NCBI RefSeq assembly: GCF_903643065.1
Contig: NZ_CAHJWX010000095.1
Span: forward strand, 1 to 7,002
Direction of reading: 5' to 3'
DNA length: 7,002 nt
Source: Sphingomonas bacterium
GTDB taxonomy: Bacteria; Pseudomonadota; Alphaproteobacteria; Sphingomonadales; Sphingomonadaceae
A program made the position numbers and the translations under genes. This document shows positions 1-6,762 of this stretch, piece after piece (positions within the stretch are counted from its first letter, which is position 1; each line of letters opens with the position of its first letter). Under the pieces are notes generated by a model, which was not told where the DNA came from, did no database searches, and saw only the letters and a program-made list of their open reading frames with translations.

Positions 1-68
1 AACCCCCGCCATCCAAAGCTGCAACATCCGCATCCCGCTTAGGGTGTCATTCCGCCCTCAGCCGGAAC
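1..68. other. Unassigned DNA downstream of the truncated ardC gene; possible end of another element
   Basis: Homology of the ArdC reading frame to its family appears to stop at about position 69. The bases beyond it supply only the non-family tail VPAEGGMTP and a TAA stop (minus strand, 41-39). Read on the minus strand, the rest contains two close in-frame ATG codons (near 34-26) opening a frame that runs off the left edge. This could be the start of another gene, but eleven codons are too few to identify. I cannot recognise an insertion-sequence end here and no second copy is visible in the window. Assignment to a mobile element is only a guess based on the abrupt break in ArdC. Confidence 0.3.
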
Positions 69-851
69 CGACCCCATGTAGCTGGCGTGATCGTCGAGGT
101 GGGCGGTCGGGAGCGCCAGGTCCGCGCCGAGCAGCGCGGCCGTCATCTCGGCGCACAGCTCCTCGAAGGCGTAGGCCTCGTCGCCGAACTTTGTGCCGAA
201 CTGGCGGTGGAGCCGGTCGGGGTGGCCGGTCCAATGTCCCGCCTCATGGGCGAGGGTCGACGCCCAGTAGGCGCGGGTCGAGAATTGCTCGACCGCCGGC
301 ATGGTGATGGTGTCGGCGATCCGGTCGTAGAACGCCTTGTCGCCGCGGACGTGAACGGTCGCGGGCAGCGCATCGACGAACCGCTGCGCGCGCTCGGGCA
401 GCGGTTCGGCCGGGGGCACGATGCTGAGCGGCGTCGGCCGGAAGCGCTCGGGCAGGCCGTCGATCTGGTCGGCGTTGAACACGGCATAGCTGCGCAGGAC
501 GCGGCGCATCTCGTCGCTGCTGTCGCCGGTGACGGGCGATTCCACCGTCTTGCTGAAGGATTTGTAGAAGATGGCGATCTGCGACCGCTCGCCCTCGCGG
601 ACCTGCGCGCCGAGCGCCTGGGCCTGTTTGTAGGTCATCCAGGTACGCGACAGGTAGCCGGCGGTATCCGCCACCAGCCACAACCAGAAGCAGTTGATGC
701 CGCGATAGGGCTCGCCGGTGGCGCGCAGCGGGCGGCCGCCGAGGCCAGGGCACCACGGCTTGACCCAGGGGCGCACACCGGCTTCGAGGCGGTCGATGAT
801 GGTGTTGGTGATGACGTCCGCGGGCGAGGGCTTGTCGGTGGTCTTGGCCAC
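39..851 (-). CDS. ardC: ArdC-type antirestriction protein (ssDNA-binding N-domain plus zincin metallopeptidase), C-terminally truncated
   Basis: Proteins of this family bind single-stranded DNA and protect incoming plasmid DNA from restriction in the recipient cytoplasm. Numbered from the GTG at 851 (270 aa), the N-domain shows the family pattern: an ADVI..II..LE.GVRPWVKPW opening (about 11-33), YRGIN at 49-53, WMTYKQAQALGAQVREGE near 71-88, and SYAVFNADQIDGLP near 121-134. A linker follows, then the MPTase-polyvalent domain with HEAGH (HExxH zinc site, 202-206) and a downstream FEELCAE (229-235) that should hold the third zinc ligand. The catalytic residues are intact. The family normally continues after the 'H.SY...W' stretch with a helical tail of roughly 30-45 residues. 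Here it ends in an unrelated VPAEGGMTP. An AGGAG lies 7 nt before GTG 851 but only 1 nt before ATG 857, so GTG 851 is the preferred start. ATG 857 would add two residues. The gene follows a ParB-like gene across a hairpin. Family assignment is firm; activity of the truncated form is unknown. Confidence 0.88.
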   Translation of the reverse strand: MAKTTDKPSPADVITNTIIDRLEAGVRPWVKPWCPGLGGRPLRATGEPYRGINCFWLWLVADTAGYLSRTWMTYKQAQALGAQVREGERSQIAIFYKSFSKTVESPVTGDSSDEMRRVLRSYAVFNADQIDGLPERFRPTPLSIVPPAEPLPERAQRFVDALPATVHVRGDKAFYDRIADTITMPAVEQFSTRAYWASTLAHEAGHWTGHPDRLHRQFGTKFGDEAYAFEELCAEMTAALLGADLALPTAHLDDHASYMGSVPAEGGMTP

Positions 852-858
852 GATCATT

Positions 859-863
859 CTCCT
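859..863 (-). promoter_or_regulatory. Ribosome binding site that decides the ardC start
   Basis: The minus strand reads AGGAG here. It lies 7 nt before a GTG (851-849) and only 1 nt before an ATG (857-855) in the same frame. Normal Shine-Dalgarno spacing favours the GTG, giving a protein that begins M-A-K-T-T rather than M-I-V-A-K. The two alternatives differ by two residues. Confidence 0.6.
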
Positions 864-920
864 GGTGGGCTTGAGGCGGACCCGGATCGCGCCGGCGCTG
901 CGTGCGCGCTGGGATCGGGT

Positions 921-958
921 CACACAAAGAGGGGCGGCACTCCGAAGAGTACCGCCCC
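921..958 (-). terminator. UUCG-capped hairpin with U-rich tail between parB-like and ardC genes
   Basis: On the minus strand, bases 958-931 form a stem of 7 GC pairs, one U-G wobble and 4 more pairs, closed by a C(UUCG)G tetraloop (loop at 946-943). This is a continuous 12-bp stem. The U-G pair exists only in the minus-strand RNA; on the plus strand it would be a C-A mismatch with a CGAA loop. The tail after the stem reads TCTTTGTGTG (930-921), U-rich but not a pure U run. It lies 27 nt after the parB-like stop. It fits a Rho-independent terminator, an attenuator that lowers ardC transcription, or a 3'-end stability element. I see no convincing promoter between it and ardC, so partial readthrough is the simplest picture. 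Confidence 0.65.
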
Positions 959-985
959 CAGTCGCCTCGAACCGTGGGTCAGGCG

Positions 986-3091
986 TCACGCCGCCTGGCT
1001 GTAATCCTCCCCGTGATCGTCGCCCTTGCCGTCGTCCGGCTGGTCATCGTCGGCGAGGTCCGGATCGTCCTGAGCTTCCTCGTCGTCCAGCTCGGGATCC
1101 TCGTCGTCCGAGCCGGTGACGAAGCTGGAGCGGGGCGGGACGCGCTCGGCCTTCTCCATGCCGTCGAACCGCATCGCATCGGGCAACCAGGCCGACGCCT
1201 TCTCGCGGATCTCCGCCTCGACGATGCCCTGGCCGTTGCAAAGCGAGGCGCAGGTGGCGGCAAGGTCGCCCTTCTTGGCGTCCTTGTAGCGGCCACGGAG
1301 GATCGGGCCGCCGATCTCCTCCAGCGCGTCGAGCATGACGTCCTTCTTGACCCGCCCGAAGAAGTTCTGGGCGGTCGGCCGCCACCAGTTGGCGACGTCG
1401 ATGCCGAGCAGGCGGCCGAGATGGTCGTGGAACCCGTTCACCCGGGCGCCGTCAGGGACGTTGAGCGTCGCCTCCAGCGTGTGCGCGATCGAGTAGGCGA
1501 CCCACGCACCCCGGGCCTGCTCGTCCAGCGCCCGGAAGGCGTCGAACCGGGCGGTCATGGTGTCGTGGCCGACCCAGCTCGTGTCGAGGTGCTGGCGCTG
1601 GTCCTCGATGGTCTGCGACGCCATCGACGCCTCGTCGCGGAACGCGAAGATCGGCATCTGGGCGGCGTTCGCCTTCAAGGTCGAGTTGTCCCGGATGTAG
1701 CTGGTGGTGAAGGCGGCGTTCTGGGCCATCAGGAAGATGGTCAGGTCGAGCGCCAAGGCCGGGTCACTAGCCAGGTGCGCCACGAGGATCATACGACGCT
1801 GGGTGGCAAGCTCGTCGACCAGCGCAGCACTGTACCGCGGCCCGTGGTCAGCCTCGTCGCCAGCGCCGGCATCGCCGCCGGTGCTGCCGGTGCCGCCGTT
1901 GGGCTTACCCTTGGGGGCGTTGAGGTCGACCACCTGCTTCTCGCTGAAAAGGCGGGCATGGACGCGGACCTGGCCGTCGCCGCCGATATAGACGAACGTG
2001 CCGAGCTGGGCTTTCACCGCCGGGTCGATCGCCTTGCAAGCGGTGTCGATCTCCTCGATCTGGCGCTCGATCGCGTCGATCCGGTCGGTCGCGGCTTGCG
2101 CCTCGGGCGTGCCGTCGGCGAGGTCGGTTTCCAGCGCGGTGACGAGATCGTCGTTCTCCTGGCCGAGCTCCTCCACCAGCGCCTGCTCCTCGTTGGTGAG
2201 GGGGCGGGCCTTGGCGTGGAACTCGTGGACGCGCCGCTCCATGTCGTAGGGGACATTGGTCGACGTGACGGGCGTCACGAAGGAGAGGCCCTGCTCCTGC
2301 GCCAACTCGATCGCGGCCGCCTCCAGCTTGCTGGTGGCGAGCTGCTCGAGGAGGTCAGCGTCGGTCCAGGTCTCGTCGCCGGACTCGGCCGCGAACAGGT
2401 CGCCCTCGACGTGGCCGCCGGCGGCGACATAGGCGTCGCGCCCGACGAACCGCGCCTTGGCGTCGTTGGCCTTGACGGTGCCGCTCAGGATGGCGCGGCG
2501 GATGTTGTCGACCTGGTTGCCGTAGTAGGACGCCTTCATCTGCTCGAACACACGGGCCTGGCGGTCGGTGTCGGCCGTGACGGCGTAGGCCTGGGCGACC
2601 GCCAGCGTGATCTCCCCGGCACCGAGCGCGTCGAAAATCGGCGCGGCGAGATCGGCGAGGCGCAGCCGCTGCTCGACGAAGCGGACCGACACGACCTGCT
2701 GGATTGCGACCTGCTCGACCGACATGCCGAACTGCTCGGTGAGGGTCTTGAACGCGAGGCAGTCGTCCGCCGGATTCATCGGCAGGCGCTGGCGGTTCTC
2801 GGTGAGGCTCGCGCCGACGGAGGCGGCACCGTCGGCGAGGACGAGGACCGGTACCTCGTGGTCGACCGGAAGCGTGCCCTTCTCGATCAGGAGCTGGAGC
2901 GCGCGCAGCCGGCGGCCACCGGCCTTCACGGTATAGGTGCCCGCCTTCTTGAGCGGGGTGACGATCAGATTCTGGAGCAGGCCCTGTTCGGCGATGCTCT
3001 GGGCGAACTCTTCGAGGCCCGCCTCCCGGTTGCGCTTGCGCACATTGTCCTTCGACAGCGAGAGGTTCTTGACCTTCACGGACTGGATCAT
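986..3091 (-). CDS. Large ParB/RepB/Spo0J-family protein of plasmid/ICE type, no ParA partner in view
   Basis: This 701-aa protein has the ParB N-terminal domain: box I around GLLQNLIVTP (37-46), box II AGGRRLRAL (57-65, the GxRR nucleotide-binding motif), the ENRQR motif (98-102, comparable to ENxxR of CTP-binding ParB proteins), and a helix-turn-helix region around 119-148 (SVEQVAIQQVVSVRFVEQRL). Residues beyond about 190 belong to the long alphaproteobacterial plasmid version. They include a charged, probably coiled-coil stretch at about 298-352, a Gly-rich linker at about 394-413, and a final acidic tail (about 660-701, half Asp/Glu). Typical segregation ParB proteins are about 300 aa, so this is more than twice that length. 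No parA lies next to it. It sits between an SBNO helicase and an ArdC, as ParB-like proteins (for example YubM of F) lie near antirestriction genes in plasmid leading regions. A role in regulation, establishment or DNA protection is therefore as likely as partition. The start is ATG 3091, with GGAG 8 nt upstream. Confidence 0.85.
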   Translation of the reverse strand: MIQSVKVKNLSLSKDNVRKRNREAGLEEFAQSIAEQGLLQNLIVTPLKKAGTYTVKAGGRRLRALQLLIEKGTLPVDHEVPVLVLADGAASVGASLTENRQRLPMNPADDCLAFKTLTEQFGMSVEQVAIQQVVSVRFVEQRLRLADLAAPIFDALGAGEITLAVAQAYAVTADTDRQARVFEQMKASYYGNQVDNIRRAILSGTVKANDAKARFVGRDAYVAAGGHVEGDLFAAESGDETWTDADLLEQLATSKLEAAAIELAQEQGLSFVTPVTSTNVPYDMERRVHEFHAKARPLTNEEQALVEELGQENDDLVTALETDLADGTPEAQAATDRIDAIERQIEEIDTACKAIDPAVKAQLGTFVYIGGDGQVRVHARLFSEKQVVDLNAPKGKPNGGTGSTGGDAGAGDEADHGPRYSAALVDELATQRRMILVAHLASDPALALDLTIFLMAQNAAFTTSYIRDNSTLKANAAQMPIFAFRDEASMASQTIEDQRQHLDTSWVGHDTMTARFDAFRALDEQARGAWVAYSIAHTLEATLNVPDGARVNGFHDHLGRLLGIDVANWWRPTAQNFFGRVKKDVMLDALEEIGGPILRGRYKDAKKGDLAATCASLCNGQGIVEAEIREKASAWLPDAMRFDGMEKAERVPPRSSFVTGSDDEDPELDDEEAQDDPDLADDDQPDDGKGDDHGEDYSQAA

Positions 3092-3099
3092 CGGTCATA

Positions 3100-3103
3100 C
3101 TCC
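3100..3103 (-). promoter_or_regulatory. Ribosome binding site of the parB-like gene
   Basis: The minus strand reads GGAG, 8 nt before ATG 3091-3089. This is normal Shine-Dalgarno spacing and supports that start. A second ATG lies at 3098-3096, but it is in another frame and only 1 nt from the GGAG, so it is unlikely to be used. Confidence 0.6.
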
Positions 3104-3132
3104 GTTGGAATTGAGCGCGCCGTGTCCGACGG

Positions 3133-3140
3133 TCGCGCGA
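3133..3140. promoter_or_regulatory. TCGCGCGA palindrome upstream of the parB-like gene, possible operator
   Basis: A perfect 8-bp palindrome lies about 42 bp upstream of the parB-like start, in a place where an autoregulating DNA-binding protein could act. It resembles neither the chromosomal parS nor the KorB operator consensus. Short CG-rich palindromes arise easily by chance in DNA of this composition, so this is a weak call. Confidence 0.15.
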
Positions 3141-3161
3141 GCCTGTTCCCCAGGCCCACCA

Positions 3162-3208
3162 AGCCGAAGGCTCCCTCCCCTCCCTTTGTCAGGGGCGGGG
3201 ACGGAGCC
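3162..3208. repeat. Imperfect inverted repeat between the SBNO and parB-like genes, with an alternative small stem
   Basis: GGCTCC at 3169-3174 pairs with GGAGCC at 3203-3208, TCCCC at 3176-3180 with GGGGA at 3197-3201, and CCC at 3182-3184 with GGG at 3193-3195. That is 14 pairs interrupted by two single symmetric mismatches, around an 8-nt loop. It starts 10 nt beyond the SBNO stop codon in the transcribed direction. There is no U run after it, so it is a poor intrinsic terminator. It may be an mRNA 3'-end or processing hairpin. A 4-bp stem, AGCC 3162-3165 with GGCT 3169-3172, shares bases with the outer arm and would compete with it. The rest of the 126-bp gap shows no clear -35/-10 promoter that I can defend. 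Confidence 0.5.
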
Positions 3209-3217
3209 CATGGTGCG

Positions 3218-6200
3218 TCAGGCGGTAATGCGGTCGAGAATGGCCGCGGCGGAGCCCACGGGCACGAACAAGCGCGTCTTGTGCTGGATGATGTCCGTGA
3301 AGCATCCGGCGGCCTTCAGCTCGGCGAGCCGCGTGTGTGGCCAGTCGAGCAGCTCCAGGCGCTGCTGACCCGCGACCAGGCTCCGCTTCAGCCGGTACGC
3401 GCCGATCGCGCTGATCTCCCCCGTCGCCAGGACGTGCTTGGACGTGTCCGCGGCCGACACGGCGATCGCGGCGTCGATGCCGAACGCCGCGGCGAGCTTC
3501 GGGACGATCGGGGCAGGCACGAGGCGGCCGAGGAACGACTGGCCGTCGTCGGTAGTCAGCCGCCACACCTGCACATGGTCATCGGGGAGGTGGTCCCAGA
3601 CGGGCAGGAGCAGGCCGGCGACGAGGTAGATGGTGCTGGTGCGGGTCTTGCCCCGCATCTCCTCGACTTCGGCCGACCACAGCGCGGCGAACTCCTCCTC
3701 GCTCGCCTCCTCCCACAGCGTTTCAAGGAGCAGGTCCTGCCGCATCCGCTCGTTGCGGGTCGGCCGGACGAGCTCGTAGCGGCGCACAATCTCGCCGTCG
3801 TCATCGGTCAGCGAGTAGGTCTCGCACCGGATCGCGGCCTTGCCCGACTTGCGGTTTACGATGGGTCGGGCATCGTCGCCAAGGATCCGCCTCGCGCGAT
3901 CGAGGGCGACCGGCTTGTAGCGTTCCTCGGTCTCGAGACGAAGGATCTCCGTCTCGGCGCCGCTGATCGGATCGCGCCGGATCACGGTGCGGTCGAGGAT
4001 CGTGATGCGCTCGGCGGTGATGCTCTCGACGCCGACGTCGAGCGTGCCGGCTTCCCGGGCCGCCTCGACGCGCGCCTCGATCAGCCCGAGATACTCGTCG
4101 AAGATCGCGTTCTGGAGCGCGATGCGCAGCGCGAGGATGCGGTTGAGCCAACGCTGAATGGGCGGCAGCTCCTCCTTCAGACCGCCACCCTCGCCCTCGA
4201 GGTCAAGGCCGGTGAGCTGCTGAAAGTCGCCGAAGTTGACCGAGCGCAGCTTGCCCTTGGCGAGCAACCGGAACCACGTCTCCAGCGCCTCCTTGGCGTA
4301 ATCGCTCTCCAGGTTGTCGCGCGGGTCGAACAGACCCTGACCGCCGGTCTGGCGCTGACCGCGTGTGAGCGCGCCCAGGCTGTCGAGCCGGCGCGCGATT
4401 GTCGAGATGAACCGGCGCTCGCCCCGGCAGTCGGTCGACACGGGGCGGAACAACGGCGCGGACGCCTGATGGGTGCGATGCGTGCGGCCGAGCCCCTGGA
4501 TGGCCGCATCGGCGCGCCAGCCCGGCTCCAGCAAATAGTGGATGCGGCGCGAGCGGTTCTCGGCCGAGAGGCTGGCATGGTAGGACCGGCCGGTGCCGCC
4601 GGCGTCGGAGAAGATCAGGATCTTCTTCTCGCCGCGCATAAAGGCGTCCGTCTCCGCGAGGTTGGTGCGGGGGCTGCGGTTCTCGATCCGCTGGCGGCCG
4701 GCGGTGTCGACGACGATGCGCCGGCTGCGCCCTGTTACCTCGGCCACGGCGTGGGTGCCGAAGTGCCCGATGATGTGGTCGAGCGCCGAGCCGACGATCG
4801 GCAGGGTGCCGATCCCCTCCACCATGTCATCCCGCATCTGCAACGCCTCCTGGCTCAGCACGGGGCGGCCGTCCTCGTCGCACATCGGCTCGGAGCGGGT
4901 CTTGCCGGTGTCGTCGACGAAGGTCTTCATCTGGCGGACCGGGAACGCCGCCATCAGGTAGTCCATCAGGAACTCGCGCGGGGAGAGCTCGATGTCGAGG
5001 TTGGCGCGCTCCTCGGCCCCGAGGCCGGCGAGCGCCCGGTTCAGCATCGCCTCCGAGGTCGAGACGAGCTGCACCACCACGCTGTCGCCGCGAGCGAGGT
5101 CTTCGCGCATCGCCGGGATCAGTGAGGGCAGCTTCATCCCGATCAGGAGCTGGCCGAAGAACCGCTGCTTGGTCGACTCGAAGATCGACAGCGCCGCGGC
5201 CTTGGCCCCGCTGTTGTAGGTGTCCTTCGAGAAGCTGTCGGTGACGCGGGTCGCGTCGAGCGCGGCGCGCAGGTTGGCGTGGATGATCGCCCAGGCGTCG
5301 GCATAGGCGTCGTACACCGCGATCTGGTCGACCGCGAGCCGGTGCTCCAGGATGTCGTACTCGACGCCGGCGAAGCTCAGCGCGCGTGCGGCGTAGAGCC
5401 CCTGCATCTTGAGGTCGCGGGCGATCAGCTCCAGCGCGGCGATCCCGCCTCGGCGCAGGCTGTCCACGAACGCCTTGCGGTCGGCGAACGCGGTGCCCGG
5501 CCCCCACAGGCCGAGCCGCGTGGCGTAGGCGAGGTTGTTCACGTCGGACGCCCCGGTGGCGGAGACGTAGAGCACCCGGGCGCGGGGGAGGAGGTTCTGC
5601 AGGCGAACCCCGGCGATCCCCTGGTCGGAGCCGTCCTTGGTGCCGAACCGGCCTTCGCCGCCGGCGACGCCCGCCATCTCATGGGCCTCGTCGAACACGA
5701 CCATGCCGTCGAAGCCGTCACCCAGCCATTCGAGGATCTGGCGGAGGCGGGTGCCCTTGTCGCCGCGGTTGGAGCGAAGCGTTGCGTAGGTAAGGAACAG
5801 CACGCCCTCGACGGCGCCGACGGGCGTGCCGAGCTTCCACTGGTTGAGGTGCTGGATATCCAGCGCGAGCCCGCCCACCGCGGTCCAGTCGCGGCGCGCG
5901 TCCTCCAGCAGCGTCTCGGTCTTGGAGATCCAGACGTGCCGGCGACGGCCACGGAGCCACTGGTCGAGGATGATCGACGCGACTTGGCGGCCTTTGCCCG
6001 CCCCCGTGCCATCCGCCAAGAAGAAGCCGGTCCGGTAGGCTTGGCCGGCGTCGTCCGGGGTGAGCGACAAGCCCTCCTCGGCCGGCAGGAAGCGGCCGGG
6101 GAGATCGCGCTCGAAGGCGTCGCCAGCGTAGATCACCGTCTCGAGTTGGGCGTCGGACAGGACCTTGCCGTCGACGACGTGGGCCGGGAGCTGCGGCTTG

Positions 6201-6607
6201 TAGCCGGGCCGCGGCGCGGTGATCGAACCCATGGCGATGGATTCCACCAGCGCCGTCGGATGCTCGGATGCGCAGCCGATTGCGATGCGGCTCGGGCGGT
6301 AGGGCAGGTAAACGCCCACGGCCTCCTCGACCGGGGCAGGGTTGGCGAGGACGGCATAGGTGATGTCGCGGACCGCGTTGGAGACCTGCGCGCGCCCGAC
6401 CGGAGCCGCCAACGGACGGCGTGGCGACAGGCCGCCGAGCAACGGCCCCGAAGAGGGGCGCATGACGCGCTGCGTCGGCGTGGAGGACGGCGGGGGCGCC
6501 GCCGGTGCCTGCATGGCAGCGATGTGGGCGAGGGCGGCCGCGAGCGTGTCGCACGGGGTCAGCGCCGCCGACCCGGGCCGCTCCTTCTCCAGCACCATAA
6601 TCTTCAC
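3218..6607 (-). CDS. Strawberry-notch (SBNO) family SF2 helicase, lacking its N-terminal DNA-methylase half
   Basis: This is an ATP-driven DNA translocase/helicase-like protein of the bacterial SBNO family, usually fused to an N-terminal N6-adenine methylase fold and carried by plasmids and phages. Numbered from GTG 6607 (1129 aa), a Pro/Ala-rich linker (about 33-70) precedes the AAA_34-type ATPase domain. Walker A is GTGAGKGR at 200-207, Walker B is VVFDEAHE at 303-310 and motif III is SATGA at 349-353. The SBNO C-terminal helicase domain carries FSDAGGTGRSYHA (666-678) and the motif VI region QGLGRTHRTHQ (704-714). About 400 further residues lead to an ordinary TGA. All helicase motifs are present and the frame is unbroken. 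Family-like sequence continues in frame upstream of 6607 to about 6752, with no start codon, so the gene has lost its 5' end. Whole proteins of this kind are about 1400-1500 aa. If expressed, translation must begin at GTG 6607 or ATG 6598, neither with a good Shine-Dalgarno. Family assignment is strong; function as it stands is doubtful. Confidence 0.85.
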   Translation of the reverse strand: MKIMVLEKERPGSAALTPCDTLAAALAHIAAMQAPAAPPPSSTPTQRVMRPSSGPLLGGLSPRRPLAAPVGRAQVSNAVRDITYAVLANPAPVEEAVGVYLPYRPSRIAIGCASEHPTALVESIAMGSITAPRPGYKPQLPAHVVDGKVLSDAQLETVIYAGDAFERDLPGRFLPAEEGLSLTPDDAGQAYRTGFFLADGTGAGKGRQVASIILDQWLRGRRRHVWISKTETLLEDARRDWTAVGGLALDIQHLNQWKLGTPVGAVEGVLFLTYATLRSNRGDKGTRLRQILEWLGDGFDGMVVFDEAHEMAGVAGGEGRFGTKDGSDQGIAGVRLQNLLPRARVLYVSATGASDVNNLAYATRLGLWGPGTAFADRKAFVDSLRRGGIAALELIARDLKMQGLYAARALSFAGVEYDILEHRLAVDQIAVYDAYADAWAIIHANLRAALDATRVTDSFSKDTYNSGAKAAALSIFESTKQRFFGQLLIGMKLPSLIPAMREDLARGDSVVVQLVSTSEAMLNRALAGLGAEERANLDIELSPREFLMDYLMAAFPVRQMKTFVDDTGKTRSEPMCDEDGRPVLSQEALQMRDDMVEGIGTLPIVGSALDHIIGHFGTHAVAEVTGRSRRIVVDTAGRQRIENRSPRTNLAETDAFMRGEKKILIFSDAGGTGRSYHASLSAENRSRRIHYLLEPGWRADAAIQGLGRTHRTHQASAPLFRPVSTDCRGERRFISTIARRLDSLGALTRGQRQTGGQGLFDPRDNLESDYAKEALETWFRLLAKGKLRSVNFGDFQQLTGLDLEGEGGGLKEELPPIQRWLNRILALRIALQNAIFDEYLGLIEARVEAAREAGTLDVGVESITAERITILDRTVIRRDPISGAETEILRLETEERYKPVALDRARRILGDDARPIVNRKSGKAAIRCETYSLTDDDGEIVRRYELVRPTRNERMRQDLLLETLWEEASEEEFAALWSAEVEEMRGKTRTSTIYLVAGLLLPVWDHLPDDHVQVWRLTTDDGQSFLGRLVPAPIVPKLAAAFGIDAAIAVSAADTSKHVLATGEISAIGAYRLKRSLVAGQQRLELLDWPHTRLAELKAAGCFTDIIQHKTRLFVPVGSAAAILDRITA

Positions 6608-6754
6608 GGCCTGGCCAGTGCCGTGCTTGGCGTAGGCGTTCGCCGGCAGCAGCAGGTGGAGGGTGAGGCCACATCCCTCGGTGGCCTTGGCCCAGGCGCG
6701 GCTCGACGTATCGACGCGATCGGGCAGGACGGCGGCGCAGCGGCCGCCGGGGAG
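6608..6754 (-). pseudogene. Remnant of the DNA-methylase domain upstream of the SBNO helicase, cut at its 5' end
   Basis: Reading the SBNO frame upstream of GTG 6607 gives about 49 codons with no stop and clear family character. They include PGGRCAAVLPDRVDTSSR (starting at 6751), RAWAKATEG, and LLLPANAYAKHGTGQAVKI joining straight into IMVLEK. This matches the late beta strands of the methylase domain (GGR..A..LP, then a strand ending xVLEK) that normally precede the helicase linker. The catalytic NPPF-type motif and the SAM-binding part, normally about 200-300 residues upstream, are absent. In-frame ATG, GTG and TTG codons are lacking up to the first upstream stop (TGA, plus coordinates 6902-6904). 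Gene 6763-7002, in another frame, occupies the space beyond. Homology was judged by memory of the family, not by alignment. Confidence 0.65.
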
Positions 6755-6762
6755 TGATCGCG

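Noticed and set aside
1..68. A possible insertion-sequence end
   Set aside because: The break in ArdC invites this reading, but I see no identifiable terminal inverted repeat or transposase segment, and there is no matching copy at the right-hand junction.
39..989. A 316-aa version of ArdC starting at a GTG that overlaps the parB-like stop (GTGA overlap)
   Set aside because: The extra 46 residues would be encoded by the intergenic hairpin and have no ArdC-family character. The Shine-Dalgarno lies much further down, before 857/851. Translational coupling remains possible but is not supported.
2355..3098. A 247-codon minus-strand frame starting at ATG 3098, just ahead of the parB-like start
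   Set aside because: It is out of frame with the ParB boxes and its product is Arg/Pro/Gly-rich. The ATG sits 1 nt from the Shine-Dalgarno.
902..5125. A 1407-codon open frame on the plus strand, antisense to the parB-like gene and most of the SBNO gene
   Set aside because: It is the antisense shadow of two real GC-rich genes. Its product is an unbroken Arg/Ala/Gly/Asp/Val/Leu-rich string without any domain, and it runs through the intergenic gap as well as both genes. The minus-strand frames carry full family motifs.
5279..6757. A 492-codon plus-strand open frame
   Set aside because: It is antisense to the SBNO helicase and the methylase remnant, with shadow-type composition and no recognisable motif.
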